28,410 nt of DNA. Source: DATHYZ01 sp035458865. GTDB taxonomy: Bacteria; Chloroflexota; Limnocylindria; Limnocylindrales; CSP1-4. Location: assembly GCA_035458865.1 (NCBI GenBank), contig DATHYZ010000077.1, positions 1 through 28,410 on the forward strand, given 5' to 3'. Positions 7,936 through 14,658 of this stretch are shown here, in pieces (position 1 is the stretch's first letter; every line of letters begins with the position of its first letter). The position numbers and the translations under genes were made by a program. Under the pieces are notes generated by a model, which saw only the letters and a program-made list of their open reading frames with translations, did no database searches and was not told the DNA's origin.

Positions 7936-9966
7936 TCAGGCCGACACGCGCTCCGGCCGGCCCGGCGTGGCCTTGAGGCTGGCCAGGACCTCGCGGATCT
8001 GCTCGTGGATCCCCTCCTCGTCGAGTCGGATCAGGGCCCGCAGGTCCGTGACCGAGCCGTGGTCCACGAAGCGATCCGCCGGGATCCCGATGGGATGGAC
8101 CCGGACATCGCGGTAGGCCTCGTCGGTCTGGCGGGCCTCCTCGAGCACCTCGAGGACCGCCGACCCGAAGCCGCCCGTCACCACGCTCTCCTCGAGGGTG
8201 ACGACGAGCTTCTTGCCCCGGGCCTCGTCGAGGATGAGCTGCCGGTCGATGGGCTTGGCGAACCTCGCGTTGATGACCCCGACCGACCAGCCGTCCGTCT
8301 CGAGGCGATCGGCCACGGCCATGCCCCTGGCCACGATGGGACCGAAGCCGACGACCAGCAGGTCCGAGCCCTGGCGCAGGACCTCGCCGCGGCCCACCGG
8401 GAGCTCCTCGGGCTCGCGCTCGGGGAGGCCGAAGCCGGCGTCCCGGGGGTAGTGCAGGGCGAAGGGATGATCCTGGGCCAGCGCGGTCCGAACCAGCGAC
8501 CGCAGCTCCTGCTCGTCCTTGGGACTGGCGATGACCAGGTACGGGAGCTGGCGCTGGGCGGGCAGCATGAACATGCCCTGGTGGCTGGTGCCGTCCTCGC
8601 CCACCAAGCCGGCCCGATCGACGCCGAAGAGGACCGGCTGATCGTTCTGGCAGGCGTCATGGACGATCTGGTCGAAGGCTCGCTGGAGGAACGTGGAGTA
8701 GATCGCCACGGCCGGCCGCAGGCCGCCCATGGCGATGCCGGTGGCAAGGGCGACGGCGTGCTGCTCGGCGATCCCGACGTCGATGAAGCGGTCCGGGTAC
8801 TCGGCCTGGAAGCGGGCCAGGCCCGTGCCGGTGGGCATCCCCGCCGTGATGGCCACGATCCGCCGGTCGTCGCGGGCAAGCTCCACCAGCTCGCTGGCGA
8901 AGAACTGGGTGTAGTTCGCCGGCTTGGGCGGCGCCTCGACGACCGCATCGGGGGCGACCGCGTCGTCGCCGGCTGCCTCGGTCGGCATGTCGGCGGTGGC
9001 GTCGACCTGGGGCTCGCCCTTGCGTCCGTCGTACGCGTCGGCCTCCGGCGCCACCTCCATCGGCGGCAGTGCCGCCCCGTGGAAGCTGATCTGGTCCAGC
9101 TCGGCCGGGTGGTAGCCCTTGCCCTTCTGGGTCCGGACGTGGACGATCACCGGGCCCCTCAGGTCGAGGGCCGACCGGAAGTTGTGGAGCAGGGCCCGCA
9201 GGTCGTGGCCGGGCACCACCCCGATGTAGGTGATGCCGAGATCCTCGAAGAGGGTCTGCTCCTGGGCGAACGAGACGACCGACTTGCGGAGCCGGCGCGA
9301 CAGCTCGACCGCGGTCGTCCCGACGAGCGGCACCTTGCCGAGCCCGCGGTCGTAGGCGCTCTTGGTCTGCTGCCAGGCCGGCGAGAGCTTGATCTCCGAC
9401 AGGTAGCGGCTGAGGGCTCCGACGCTGGGGCTGATCGACATCTCGTTGTCGTTGAGGACGATGAGCAGCTGGGTGCGGCGCTGGCCGATGTCGTTGAGGG
9501 CCTCGAGGGACAGGCCGCTCATCAGCGCCGCGTCGCCGACGACCACGGCGATGCGCTCCAGCCCGTGCCGAACGTCGCGAGCGGTCGCCAGGCCCTGGGC
9601 GATGGACAGGCCGGTGCCGGCGTGGCCACCGTCGAAGACGTCGTGGTCGGACTCGGAGCGTCGCGGGAAGCCGCCCACGCCGTGGATCTGCCGGAGCGTG
9701 CCGAAGCGATCCAGGCGACCCGTCAGCAGCTTGTGGGCGTAGGCCTGGTGGCCGGTGTCCCAGACGATGCGGTCGTACGGCGATTCGAGCAGCCGATGGA
9801 GCGCCAGGGACACCTCCACGACGCCGAGCGAGGACCCGAGGTGGCCGCCGGTCTTGGCCACGGTCGCGATGATCGTCTCGCGGATCTCTTCGGCCAGCTC
9901 GTAGAGCTGCTCCTCGTTCAGCCCCCGCAGGTCGTTCGGGCCCTGGAGGGTCGGCAGGATCGGCAC
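7936..9966 (-). CDS. dxs: 1-deoxy-D-xylulose-5-phosphate synthase
   Basis: Thiamin-diphosphate enzyme condensing pyruvate and glyceraldehyde-3-phosphate, the first step of the MEP isoprenoid pathway. 676 residues. Recognisable elements are GHLGSSLG (41-48, His42), GHQAY (72-76), the ThDP region with LNDNEMSISP (171-180), catalytic E401 in VGIAEQHAVALATG, YSTFLQRAFDQ and DRAGLVGEDGTSHQG. The canonical GDG of the ThDP motif reads GDA (144-146). An acidic/Ala-Pro linker of about 45 residues (303-349) separates domain I from the transketolase-like pyrimidine-binding domain and is longer than in E. coli Dxs. GTG at 9966 has a strong AGGAGGG 8 bases upstream. A consensus-like promoter lies at 10084-10112. 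Confidence 0.95.
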   Translation of the reverse strand: MPILPTLQGPNDLRGLNEEQLYELAEEIRETIIATVAKTGGHLGSSLGVVEVSLALHRLLESPYDRIVWDTGHQAYAHKLLTGRLDRFGTLRQIHGVGGFPRRSESDHDVFDGGHAGTGLSIAQGLATARDVRHGLERIAVVVGDAALMSGLSLEALNDIGQRRTQLLIVLNDNEMSISPSVGALSRYLSEIKLSPAWQQTKSAYDRGLGKVPLVGTTAVELSRRLRKSVVSFAQEQTLFEDLGITYIGVVPGHDLRALLHNFRSALDLRGPVIVHVRTQKGKGYHPAELDQISFHGAALPPMEVAPEADAYDGRKGEPQVDATADMPTEAAGDDAVAPDAVVEAPPKPANYTQFFASELVELARDDRRIVAITAGMPTGTGLARFQAEYPDRFIDVGIAEQHAVALATGIAMGGLRPAVAIYSTFLQRAFDQIVHDACQNDQPVLFGVDRAGLVGEDGTSHQGMFMLPAQRQLPYLVIASPKDEQELRSLVRTALAQDHPFALHYPRDAGFGLPEREPEELPVGRGEVLRQGSDLLVVGFGPIVARGMAVADRLETDGWSVGVINARFAKPIDRQLILDEARGKKLVVTLEESVVTGGFGSAVLEVLEEARQTDEAYRDVRVHPIGIPADRFVDHGSVTDLRALIRLDEEGIHEQIREVLASLKATPGRPERVSA

Positions 9967-9973
9967 TCGGGAA

Positions 9974-9981
9974 ACCCTCCT
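9974..9981 (-). promoter_or_regulatory. Ribosome binding site of dxs
   Basis: The minus strand reads AGGAGGGT, ending 7 bases before the GTG at 9966. It is among the strongest Shine-Dalgarno sequences in the window and decides for this GTG as the dxs start. Confidence 0.8.
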
Positions 9982-9993
9982 GTTCGACGTGAC

Positions 9994-10012
9994 GGCGGGA
10001 TCGCTGCCCGCC
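9994..10012 (-). promoter_or_regulatory. Leader hairpin 2 upstream of dxs
   Basis: Inverted repeat GGCGGG, 7-nt loop, CCCGCC, located between the dxs promoter and the ribosome binding site. Together with the hairpin at 10018-10034 it makes the dxs 5' leader strongly structured. No U-tract follows, and there is no match to a riboswitch I can name. Confidence 0.35.
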
Positions 10013-10017
10013 CTGGC

Positions 10018-10034
10018 GTCGCGCGGCGCGCGAC
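10018..10034 (-). promoter_or_regulatory. Leader hairpin 1 upstream of dxs
   Basis: Perfect 7-bp stem GTCGCGC / GCGCGAC around a 3-nt loop in the untranslated stretch before dxs. It is pure GC and could arise by chance in this genome, but it sits in a defined leader between promoter and SD. Confidence 0.35.
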
Positions 10035-10083
10035 CGTCGTGCTTCCGTTCGGGCGACGCGCCCCGGCGGATCGCTCGCGGGCG

Positions 10084-10112
10084 AGTCTACCCCTCGGACC
10101 GTCGCATGTCAG
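10084..10112 (-). promoter_or_regulatory. Sigma-70-type promoter of the dxs operon
   Basis: On the minus strand a -35 box CTGACA (10112-10107, 5 of 6 to TTGACA) is followed after exactly 17 nt by a -10 box TAGACT (10089-10084). It lies between the xseB stop and dxs. The predicted start near 10077 gives a leader of about 110 nt. It would drive dxs-tlyA-nadK-recN-xerD and possibly the genes beyond. It is the only promoter in the window where both boxes and the spacing look good. Confidence 0.6.
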
Positions 10113-10152
10113 GCGACCAGGGGCCGCGATCCGGGCCGGCGATGCAGCGTCG

Positions 10153-10455
10153 CTAGGTGCCCGCCTGACGAGCCTCGGTCGACTCGGAAGCCCCCACGGC
10201 CTCGACCCGTCCTCCACCCCGCTCGACGAGCCGGCGCACCCGCGTCTCGGCGTCGTCGAGGAGCCGCTCCAGGTGGACCTGCAGGGCGACGCCTCGCTCG
10301 TAGAGGGCGAGCGCCTCCTCCAGCGGCTGGCCTCCCGTCTCCAGCTCGCCGACGATCCGCTGGAACTCCTCGAGGGCCGCGTCGAAGCCGAGCGCCTCGA
10401 TCGAGGATCCGGCCTCGGGTCGCTCGCTGGTCCCGGTTCCATCCTCGGCCGTCAC
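10153..10455 (-). CDS. xseB: Exodeoxyribonuclease VII small subunit
   Basis: 100 residues. The family core FDAALEEFQRIVGELETGGQ followed by PLEEALALYERGVALQ is present at about residues 24-59 and continues into the predicted helical ERLLDDAETRVRRL. XseB packs along the long helix of XseA in the complex that degrades single-stranded DNA to oligonucleotides. The flanking N- and C-terminal tails are low complexity. The start is GTG at 10455 overlapping the stop of the preceding small membrane-protein gene (GTGA). Confidence 0.93.
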   Translation of the reverse strand: MTAEDGTGTSERPEAGSSIEALGFDAALEEFQRIVGELETGGQPLEEALALYERGVALQVHLERLLDDAETRVRRLVERGGGRVEAVGASESTEARQAGT

Positions 10456-10670
10456 GCGTCCTCCTCGTTCTCGACCGACGGCTCGAGCTCGCCGAGCCGA
10501 TCGCCTCCAGGCCTCTCGGCCGCCTGGGCCGGGATCCCGTCGGGGTCGTCGGATCCTTCCTCTTCGCGGTTGACGAACCGATCGAGTGGTCCGGCGACGA
10601 GGATACCCGCCCCGATGCCGACCAGGGCGACGACCGCCGCCAGCGCCAGGAGGACCACCACGTCGCTCAC
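10452..10670 (-). CDS. Small single-pass membrane protein between xseA and xseB
   Basis: A 72-residue protein of unknown function. The first 30 residues form one hydrophobic helix (VVVLLALAAVVALVGIGAGI) with little charge; the rest is a strongly acidic, probably disordered tail ending ENEEDA. The start is GTG at 10670 overlapping the xseA stop as GTGA, and the stop overlaps the xseB start in the same way. This double coupling argues that it is a real gene rather than a chance frame. No recognisable domain was seen. Its insertion between the two exonuclease VII subunit genes is unusual; whether it contacts the nuclease is unknown. Confidence 0.75.
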   Translation of the reverse strand: MSDVVVLLALAAVVALVGIGAGILVAGPLDRFVNREEEGSDDPDGIPAQAAERPGGDRLGELEPSVENEEDA

Positions 10671-11992
10671 CGTTCCCCGTCCCGGTCGGGCAGGCGCCGG
10701 GCCGCGAAGGACCCGCGCGCCACGGTCACCTCGACGGTGGCGTCGGGGGGCACGTCCCCGGGAGCCCGGACCACGGCCCCGTCCTGGGCCCGGCGCACGA
10801 TGGCGTAGCCGCGGTCCAGGGTCGCCTGTGGTGCGAGCGCGGCGAGCCCGGCCGCGGCCGCCTCGACGCCCGACCGACCTGCGGCGACGCGGGTCGCCAG
10901 GAGCGGCAGGAGACGGAGCCCGTCACGTTCCACCCTGGTCCGGCCGATGCGGACCCGATCGGCCATCGATCGAGCCGCCCGGTCGAGCAGCCGGCCCACG
11001 CGCTCGCGGTCGGCAGCCCGTCCCGCCCGCGGGTCGAGCCGGTCGAGCGCGCGCCGCTCGGCGTCCAGCGTGGCCCGCGCCCCGGCGATCCGGCGCGCCA
11101 TCGCCGCGTCGGCCCGACGGCCCACCGCTCCCAGGGCCGCGGCGATCTCCACCCGGTCCGGCACGACGAGCTCGGCGGCCGCGGACGGCGTGGGGGCCCG
11201 GACGTCGGCCGCCAGGTCGGCCAGGGTCACGTCGACCTCGTGGCCGACCCCGGTCACGACAGGCACCGGGTGGCCGACGATCGCCCGGACCACCGCCTCG
11301 TCGTTGAAGGACCAGAGGTCCTCGAGCGAGCCCCCGCCTCGGGCGAGGATCGTGACCTCGGGCTTCGTCGGACCGCCCGGTCGGTCGATCCATCGGCCCA
11401 GCCGCTCGAGCGCCCCGGCCACGCTCGCGCCGGCCCCGTCACCCTGGACCTGGCAGGGCACGAGGATCACCTCGGCCAGTGGCCAGCGCCGAGCCAGGAC
11501 CGTCCGGACGTCGTGCCACGCCGCGCCGCTCGCACTGGTGACGACGCCGACCGACGAGGGGCGCGCCGGCAGGGACCGCTTCCGCTCGGTGGCGAAGAGC
11601 CCCTCGGCGGCCAGCCGAGCCTTGAGCTCCTCGAGCCGGATCGCCAGGTCCCCCACCCCGGCCGGCTGGAGCCCGGCCACGTAGAGCTGCAGGGCGCCCG
11701 TCGGCTCGTACAGGTCGATGCGGCCGTTGACCACGACCCGGACGCCGGTCCGGGCCTCGAACGGGGAGACCAGCCGCTCGTCGCGGAACCACACGCACTG
11801 GAGCTGGTTGCGCTCGTCCTTCAGGGCGAAGTAGGCGTGACCGGCCGACGAGATCGTGACCCGGCCCACCTCGCCCTCCACCCAGACGTCGCGCAGGCGG
11901 GGATCGGCGGTCACGACCCCGCGGATCGTCCGGGTCGCCTCGCTGACGCTGAGGATCCGCAAGCCGAACGTGCCCGGCGGGCCGGCGCTCAC
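10667..11992 (-). CDS. xseA: Exodeoxyribonuclease VII large subunit
   Basis: Catalytic and ssDNA-binding subunit of exonuclease VII. 441 residues: an N-terminal OB-fold (about 12-110, with WVEGEVGRVTISSAGHAYF), then the nuclease domain with RPSSVGVVTSASGAAWHDV and the hallmark LARGGGSLEDLWSFND. VTGVGHEVDVTLADLAADVRAPTPSAAAE follows in the usual order (shown in parts). A long helical arm rich in Arg/Ala comes next, then the C-terminal LDRGYAIVRR segment. The start is GTG at 11992, with about 190 nt of non-coding sequence upstream. The gene is coupled to the small membrane protein and xseB downstream. Confidence 0.94.
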   Translation of the reverse strand: MSAGPPGTFGLRILSVSEATRTIRGVVTADPRLRDVWVEGEVGRVTISSAGHAYFALKDERNQLQCVWFRDERLVSPFEARTGVRVVVNGRIDLYEPTGALQLYVAGLQPAGVGDLAIRLEELKARLAAEGLFATERKRSLPARPSSVGVVTSASGAAWHDVRTVLARRWPLAEVILVPCQVQGDGAGASVAGALERLGRWIDRPGGPTKPEVTILARGGGSLEDLWSFNDEAVVRAIVGHPVPVVTGVGHEVDVTLADLAADVRAPTPSAAAELVVPDRVEIAAALGAVGRRADAAMARRIAGARATLDAERRALDRLDPRAGRAADRERVGRLLDRAARSMADRVRIGRTRVERDGLRLLPLLATRVAAGRSGVEAAAAGLAALAPQATLDRGYAIVRRAQDGAVVRAPGDVPPDATVEVTVARGSFAARRLPDRDGER

Positions 11993-12152
11993 CGGGGCGA
12001 ACCCGGCCGGAGGGACGGCGGACGCAGGCCATGCCCGGCGGATCGGGACCCGGGCGGCTCGGCCCGCCAGCGGGATCGTGCAGGGCGAGCTGGCGGTCGA
12101 CGTCGTGTCACGTCCTGGTCGCCCCTCCGTCCTGCGGCGCCGGTCCGTCCAT
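11993..12152. other. Non-coding spacer between efp and xseA
   Basis: Apart from the hairpin next to the efp stop, this GC-rich spacer holds no gene that I can support. A GTGACA that could serve as a -35 box is present on the minus strand, but no AT-rich -10 lies at a proper distance, so no promoter is called even though xseA probably has one here. Confidence 0.5.
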
Positions 12153-12182
12153 CCGGGGCGCCGCCTGGGCGGCGATCCCCGG
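12153..12182 (-). terminator. Strong hairpin directly after efp
   Basis: On the minus strand, two bases past the efp TAG, CCGGGG-ATC-GCCGCC-CA-GGCGGC-G-CCCCGG forms two stacked 6-bp stems with a small internal loop. No U-tract follows, so it is a non-canonical terminator or an mRNA 3'-end stabiliser. Its position exactly at the end of a gene supports function. Confidence 0.6.
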
Positions 12183-12183
12183 C

Positions 12184-12741
12184 CTAGACGCGGGTCAGGT
12201 ACTCCCCGGTCCGGGTGTCGACGCGGATGGTGTCGCCCTCGGTGACGAAGAGCGGGACCTGGACGACGAGGCCCGACTCGGTGGTCGCCGGCTTGCGGGC
12301 TCCCTGCGCCGTGTCGCCGGCGAAGCCGGGCTCGGTCTCCAGGACGACGAGGTCGACCGTGATCGGCAGCTCCACCCCGAGCGTCTCGCCCTGGTAGGCC
12401 GTCCGGTCGAGGGTCATCCCGTCCTTGAGGTAGTGGACGGCGTCGTCGAGCTGCTCCGCTCGGAGCACGAACTGATCGTAGGTGTCCGTGTCCATGAAGT
12501 GGTAGTCGTCGCCGTCCCGGTACAGGAACTGGATCGGCCGCGTCTCCAGCTGAGCCCGGGGCCAGCGGTCGCCCGCCTGGAAGCTCCGCTCGACGGTGGA
12601 GCCCTTCTTGACGTTCCGGAGCTTGATGCGGACCTGGGCCGAGCCACGGCCCATCTTGATGTGGTGGTAGTCGAGGATCTGCCAGAGGTCGCCATCGAGC
12701 TCGATCACGACACCCTTGCGCAGCTCACCGGTGGAGATCAT
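12184..12741 (-). CDS. efp: Translation elongation factor P (Arg32 type)
   Basis: EF-P binds between the P and E sites and rescues ribosomes stalled at polyproline. With ATG at 12741 it has 185 residues, the normal length, beginning MISTGELRKG. The frame could start at a GTG (12771), but that upstream stretch contains an AGGAG that fits as the ribosome binding site of the ATG. The KOW-like domain I is followed by two OB domains (QFLYRDGDDYHFMDTDTYDQ; C-terminal VPLFVTEGDTIRVDTRTGEY). At the tip of the domain I loop, KMGRGSA has Arg at position 32 where E. coli has the modified Lys34. No earP, epmA or ymfI-like modification gene is in the window. The gene stands alone between hairpins. Confidence 0.95.
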   Translation of the reverse strand: MISTGELRKGVVIELDGDLWQILDYHHIKMGRGSAQVRIKLRNVKKGSTVERSFQAGDRWPRAQLETRPIQFLYRDGDDYHFMDTDTYDQFVLRAEQLDDAVHYLKDGMTLDRTAYQGETLGVELPITVDLVVLETEPGFAGDTAQGARKPATTESGLVVQVPLFVTEGDTIRVDTRTGEYLTRV

Positions 12742-12805
12742 CGGGCGGGTCTGCTCCTGGGGATGTGGCACGGGACGGCCGGGAGAGGCCTGGGTTGGTC
12801 GACCG

Positions 12806-12811
12806 ATGGTA
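12806..12811 (-). promoter_or_regulatory. Candidate -10 box upstream of efp
   Basis: Minus strand TACCAT (TAnnnT) in a short AT-richer patch 64 nt before the efp ATG and just downstream of the hairpin at 12821-12837. No convincing -35 is seen at 16-18 nt. The same TACCAT hexamer precedes alaS. Confidence 0.35.
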
Positions 12812-12820
12812 GCAGCCGGA

Positions 12821-12837
12821 CCTCCCGAGGCGGGAGG
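12821..12837 (-). terminator. Hairpin between the CAP-protein gene and efp
   Basis: Perfect 7-bp stem CCTCCCG / CGGGAGG with a 3-nt loop, about 65 nt past the CAP-protein stop codon and immediately before the efp -10 candidate. It lacks a U-tract. It is placed as expected for a transcription end separating the two genes. Confidence 0.45.
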
Positions 12838-12901
12838 ACCCGCTCCGGCTGGGCAGGCCCGCCTGGGTCAGCGCCCCGCGAAGGGCGTGCCGGCGACCGG
12901 A

Positions 12902-14548
12902 TCAGGGGTGGTAGAAGTCGATGACCAGCCGCAGGTTGCCGCCCGAGACCCAGAGCCCCACGCCGGCCCGGTCGTACCGCGGATCCATCATGTTCCGCCA
13001 GTGGCCGCCGTTGTAGCCCTTCTCGGACTGGAAGAACCGGACGAGGTTGATGGCCATGCGGTTCAGGTCGGAGTAGTAGCGGCAGCCGAGGTTCTCCGCC
13101 CAGCGGTAGCTGGTGTAGCCGGCGGCCTTGAGCCGAGTCCCCGGGTTGCCCCCGTAGAAGTGGCTGCAGACGCCGGCCGTCGCCAGCTTCTTGGCGTACG
13201 GCCGGGCGACCCGGTCGCTGATGCCGCTGTCGTACTGGAGCGGACCGGCGGAGCCGCCACCGGGGCTCGAGCAGCTCCCGTTGGACTCGACCCAGCCGCC
13301 GCCACGCGTGCAGTTCATCAGGGCGATGACGTACTTCTCGACCGCGACCCACGACCCGGACGGCGGCCGGGCCACCGGCGTCGAGCTGGAAGGCGGCTTC
13401 GGCGTCGCCCGTGGGGTCGGGCGCGGGGTCGGTGGCGGGGGCGGTTCGGGCTCGACGGTGAAGCTCGCCGTGGCCTCCGCGCTGATCGGCGCGCCGGTGG
13501 CCGAGCGTGCGCCTGCGCCGACCTTGAGGACCACCGTGGCGCCGTAGGGGAACGGGTCGGCCGGATCGATGACGAGGACGGTGTCCCCCTCGGCCCAGCG
13601 CGGCTTCCCCTCGACGACCTTCCCGTCGACGGTCACGGTGAAGGCTCGCCGGGTCGAGGCCCGGTCCATCGCGGCCGTGAAGCGGACCGATACGTCGGCG
13701 CCGCGCTCGACCTCCTTGGTCGTGTCCTTGGGGCGGAACCGGACCACCGACGGCGCGACATCGGTCTGGACGGTGTACGAGCCGGTCGTGGTGAGCGGAG
13801 CGCCCTCGGCGTCGACGGCACCATCGGCGAGCGCCAGGAGGTAGACCGTATCCGGCGCCAGCGGCACGGCGGGACGGAAGACCATCCGGGTGACCGGGAC
13901 CCCCGGAGGCGTCGGCTCGAACGAGCCGGCGACCCGGGGCGTGACCGTGAAGGCCGCCGCCACCGAGGCGACATCGACCGGACGCTGGAAGTCGAGGAAG
14001 AATGGGGTGTCCACCCGGACCCGGTCGCCGGTGGCGCCTTCAGCGCTGAACACGCTGCCGGTGCTCCCGCGGGTCAGGAAGCCGGCCCGGACGGGCGCTG
14101 CCAGCGCCGTGCCGCTCGCGTCCCGCGCGGCCTCGCCGACCGTCACCGTGTAGTAGGTCGCAGCAGCCCAGGCCCCGACCGGCCGGACGTGGAGGTGCGT
14201 CGCGGACTCGTCCCACGCCAGGGACACCTCGGCCGGAGGCTCGATCTCGAGGGCCGCCGCCACGCTCGCCGCGTCCATCGGGGCGGTGAACTCGATCGTC
14301 ACCGGAGCGTTGATCGTGCGACCCGTCTGGATGGCCCGGAAGGCGGCCGCCGGTGGGTCGACGGCCTCACCGGCAGGTCGGGCGGTCGTCGCGGCCGGTC
14401 GACCAGCCATCACCACGACGAGGCTCGTGAAGCCCACGACGACCATCAGGAGGGAGAGCCGCGGGATGCCCACGCGCCGCGCGACGGTGCCAAGGTACAC
14501 GGCCAGGAGCATCGGGACGGCGAGGACGGCAGACGCGAACTCCCGCAA
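12902..14548 (-). CDS. Envelope protein with three SbsA-like Ig domains and a C-terminal CAP domain
   Basis: 548 residues if started at TTG 14548, which has GAGGAG nine bases upstream and no better start nearby. Two hydrophobic segments (about 4-22 and 31-48) anchor it. Three Big_5/SbsA Ig-like repeats follow (about 65-160, 165-263, 266-366), each with a motif like VTIEFTAPMDAASV. A Pro/Thr stalk spans 367-398 (PTPRPTPRATPKPP), and then a CAP/SCP domain. The CAP site residues are all present: H463 (CSHF), E485 (AENLG) and H516 (GHWRN). Four cysteines (413, 426, 461, 489) could form two disulfides. CAP proteins of bacteria are secreted and of uncertain biochemical role. The Ig stalk suggests display beyond the envelope. 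Confidence 0.85.
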   Translation of the reverse strand: MREFASAVLAVPMLLAVYLGTVARRVGIPRLSLLMVVVGFTSLVVVMAGRPAATTARPAGEAVDPPAAAFRAIQTGRTINAPVTIEFTAPMDAASVAAALEIEPPAEVSLAWDESATHLHVRPVGAWAAATYYTVTVGEAARDASGTALAAPVRAGFLTRGSTGSVFSAEGATGDRVRVDTPFFLDFQRPVDVASVAAAFTVTPRVAGSFEPTPPGVPVTRMVFRPAVPLAPDTVYLLALADGAVDAEGAPLTTTGSYTVQTDVAPSVVRFRPKDTTKEVERGADVSVRFTAAMDRASTRRAFTVTVDGKVVEGKPRWAEGDTVLVIDPADPFPYGATVVLKVGAGARSATGAPISAEATASFTVEPEPPPPPTPRPTPRATPKPPSSSTPVARPPSGSWVAVEKYVIALMNCTRGGGWVESNGSCSSPGGGSAGPLQYDSGISDRVARPYAKKLATAGVCSHFYGGNPGTRLKAAGYTSYRWAENLGCRYYSDLNRMAINLVRFFQSEKGYNGGHWRNMMDPRYDRAGVGLWVSGGNLRLVIDFYHP

Positions 14549-14557
14549 TCGAACAGG

Positions 14558-14563
14558 CTCCTC
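14558..14563 (-). promoter_or_regulatory. Ribosome binding site that sets the TTG start of the CAP-protein gene
   Basis: GAGGAG on the minus strand, nine bases before TTG at 14548. It is the reason for preferring this TTG, because the frame continues open upstream through unrelated sequence and offers no nearby ATG or GTG. Confidence 0.6.
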
Positions 14564-14615
14564 GGTACACCCGGCTCGGACAGGGGTCGCGCTGGGGCGG
14601 CGACCGGCCGGCGCC

Positions 14616-14621
14616 ACCCTA
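14616..14621 (-). promoter_or_regulatory. Candidate -10 box of the CAP-protein gene
   Basis: Minus strand TAGGGT within TGATAGGGT, downstream of the peptidase-gene hairpin and about 67 nt before the TTG start. The -35 region would fall inside the hairpin and is poor. Confidence 0.3.
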
Positions 14622-14631
14622 TCACCGCACG

Positions 14632-14657
14632 GCCCGGGGCGGCAAACGCCTCCGGGC
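14632..14657 (-). terminator. Hairpin directly after the M24 peptidase gene
   Basis: One base past the peptidase stop codon, GCCCGG-A-GGCG on the minus strand pairs with CGCC-CCGGGC around a TTTGC loop: a 10-bp stem with a single bulge. There is no U-tract. It matches the style of the efp hairpin and probably ends the transcript or protects its 3' end. Confidence 0.55.
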
Positions 14658-14658
14658 A

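Noticed and set aside
7600..11307. A plus-strand open frame of 1235 codons opposite tlyA, dxs, xseB and xseA
   Set aside because: It is antisense to four well-recognised genes, has skewed repetitive Arg/Gly/Asp/Leu composition, no recognisable motif and no start context. Such frames are expected in 70% GC DNA.
11993..12152. A promoter for xseA built on GTGACA
   Set aside because: No TAnnnT-like -10 lies 16-19 nt downstream, so it was not called.
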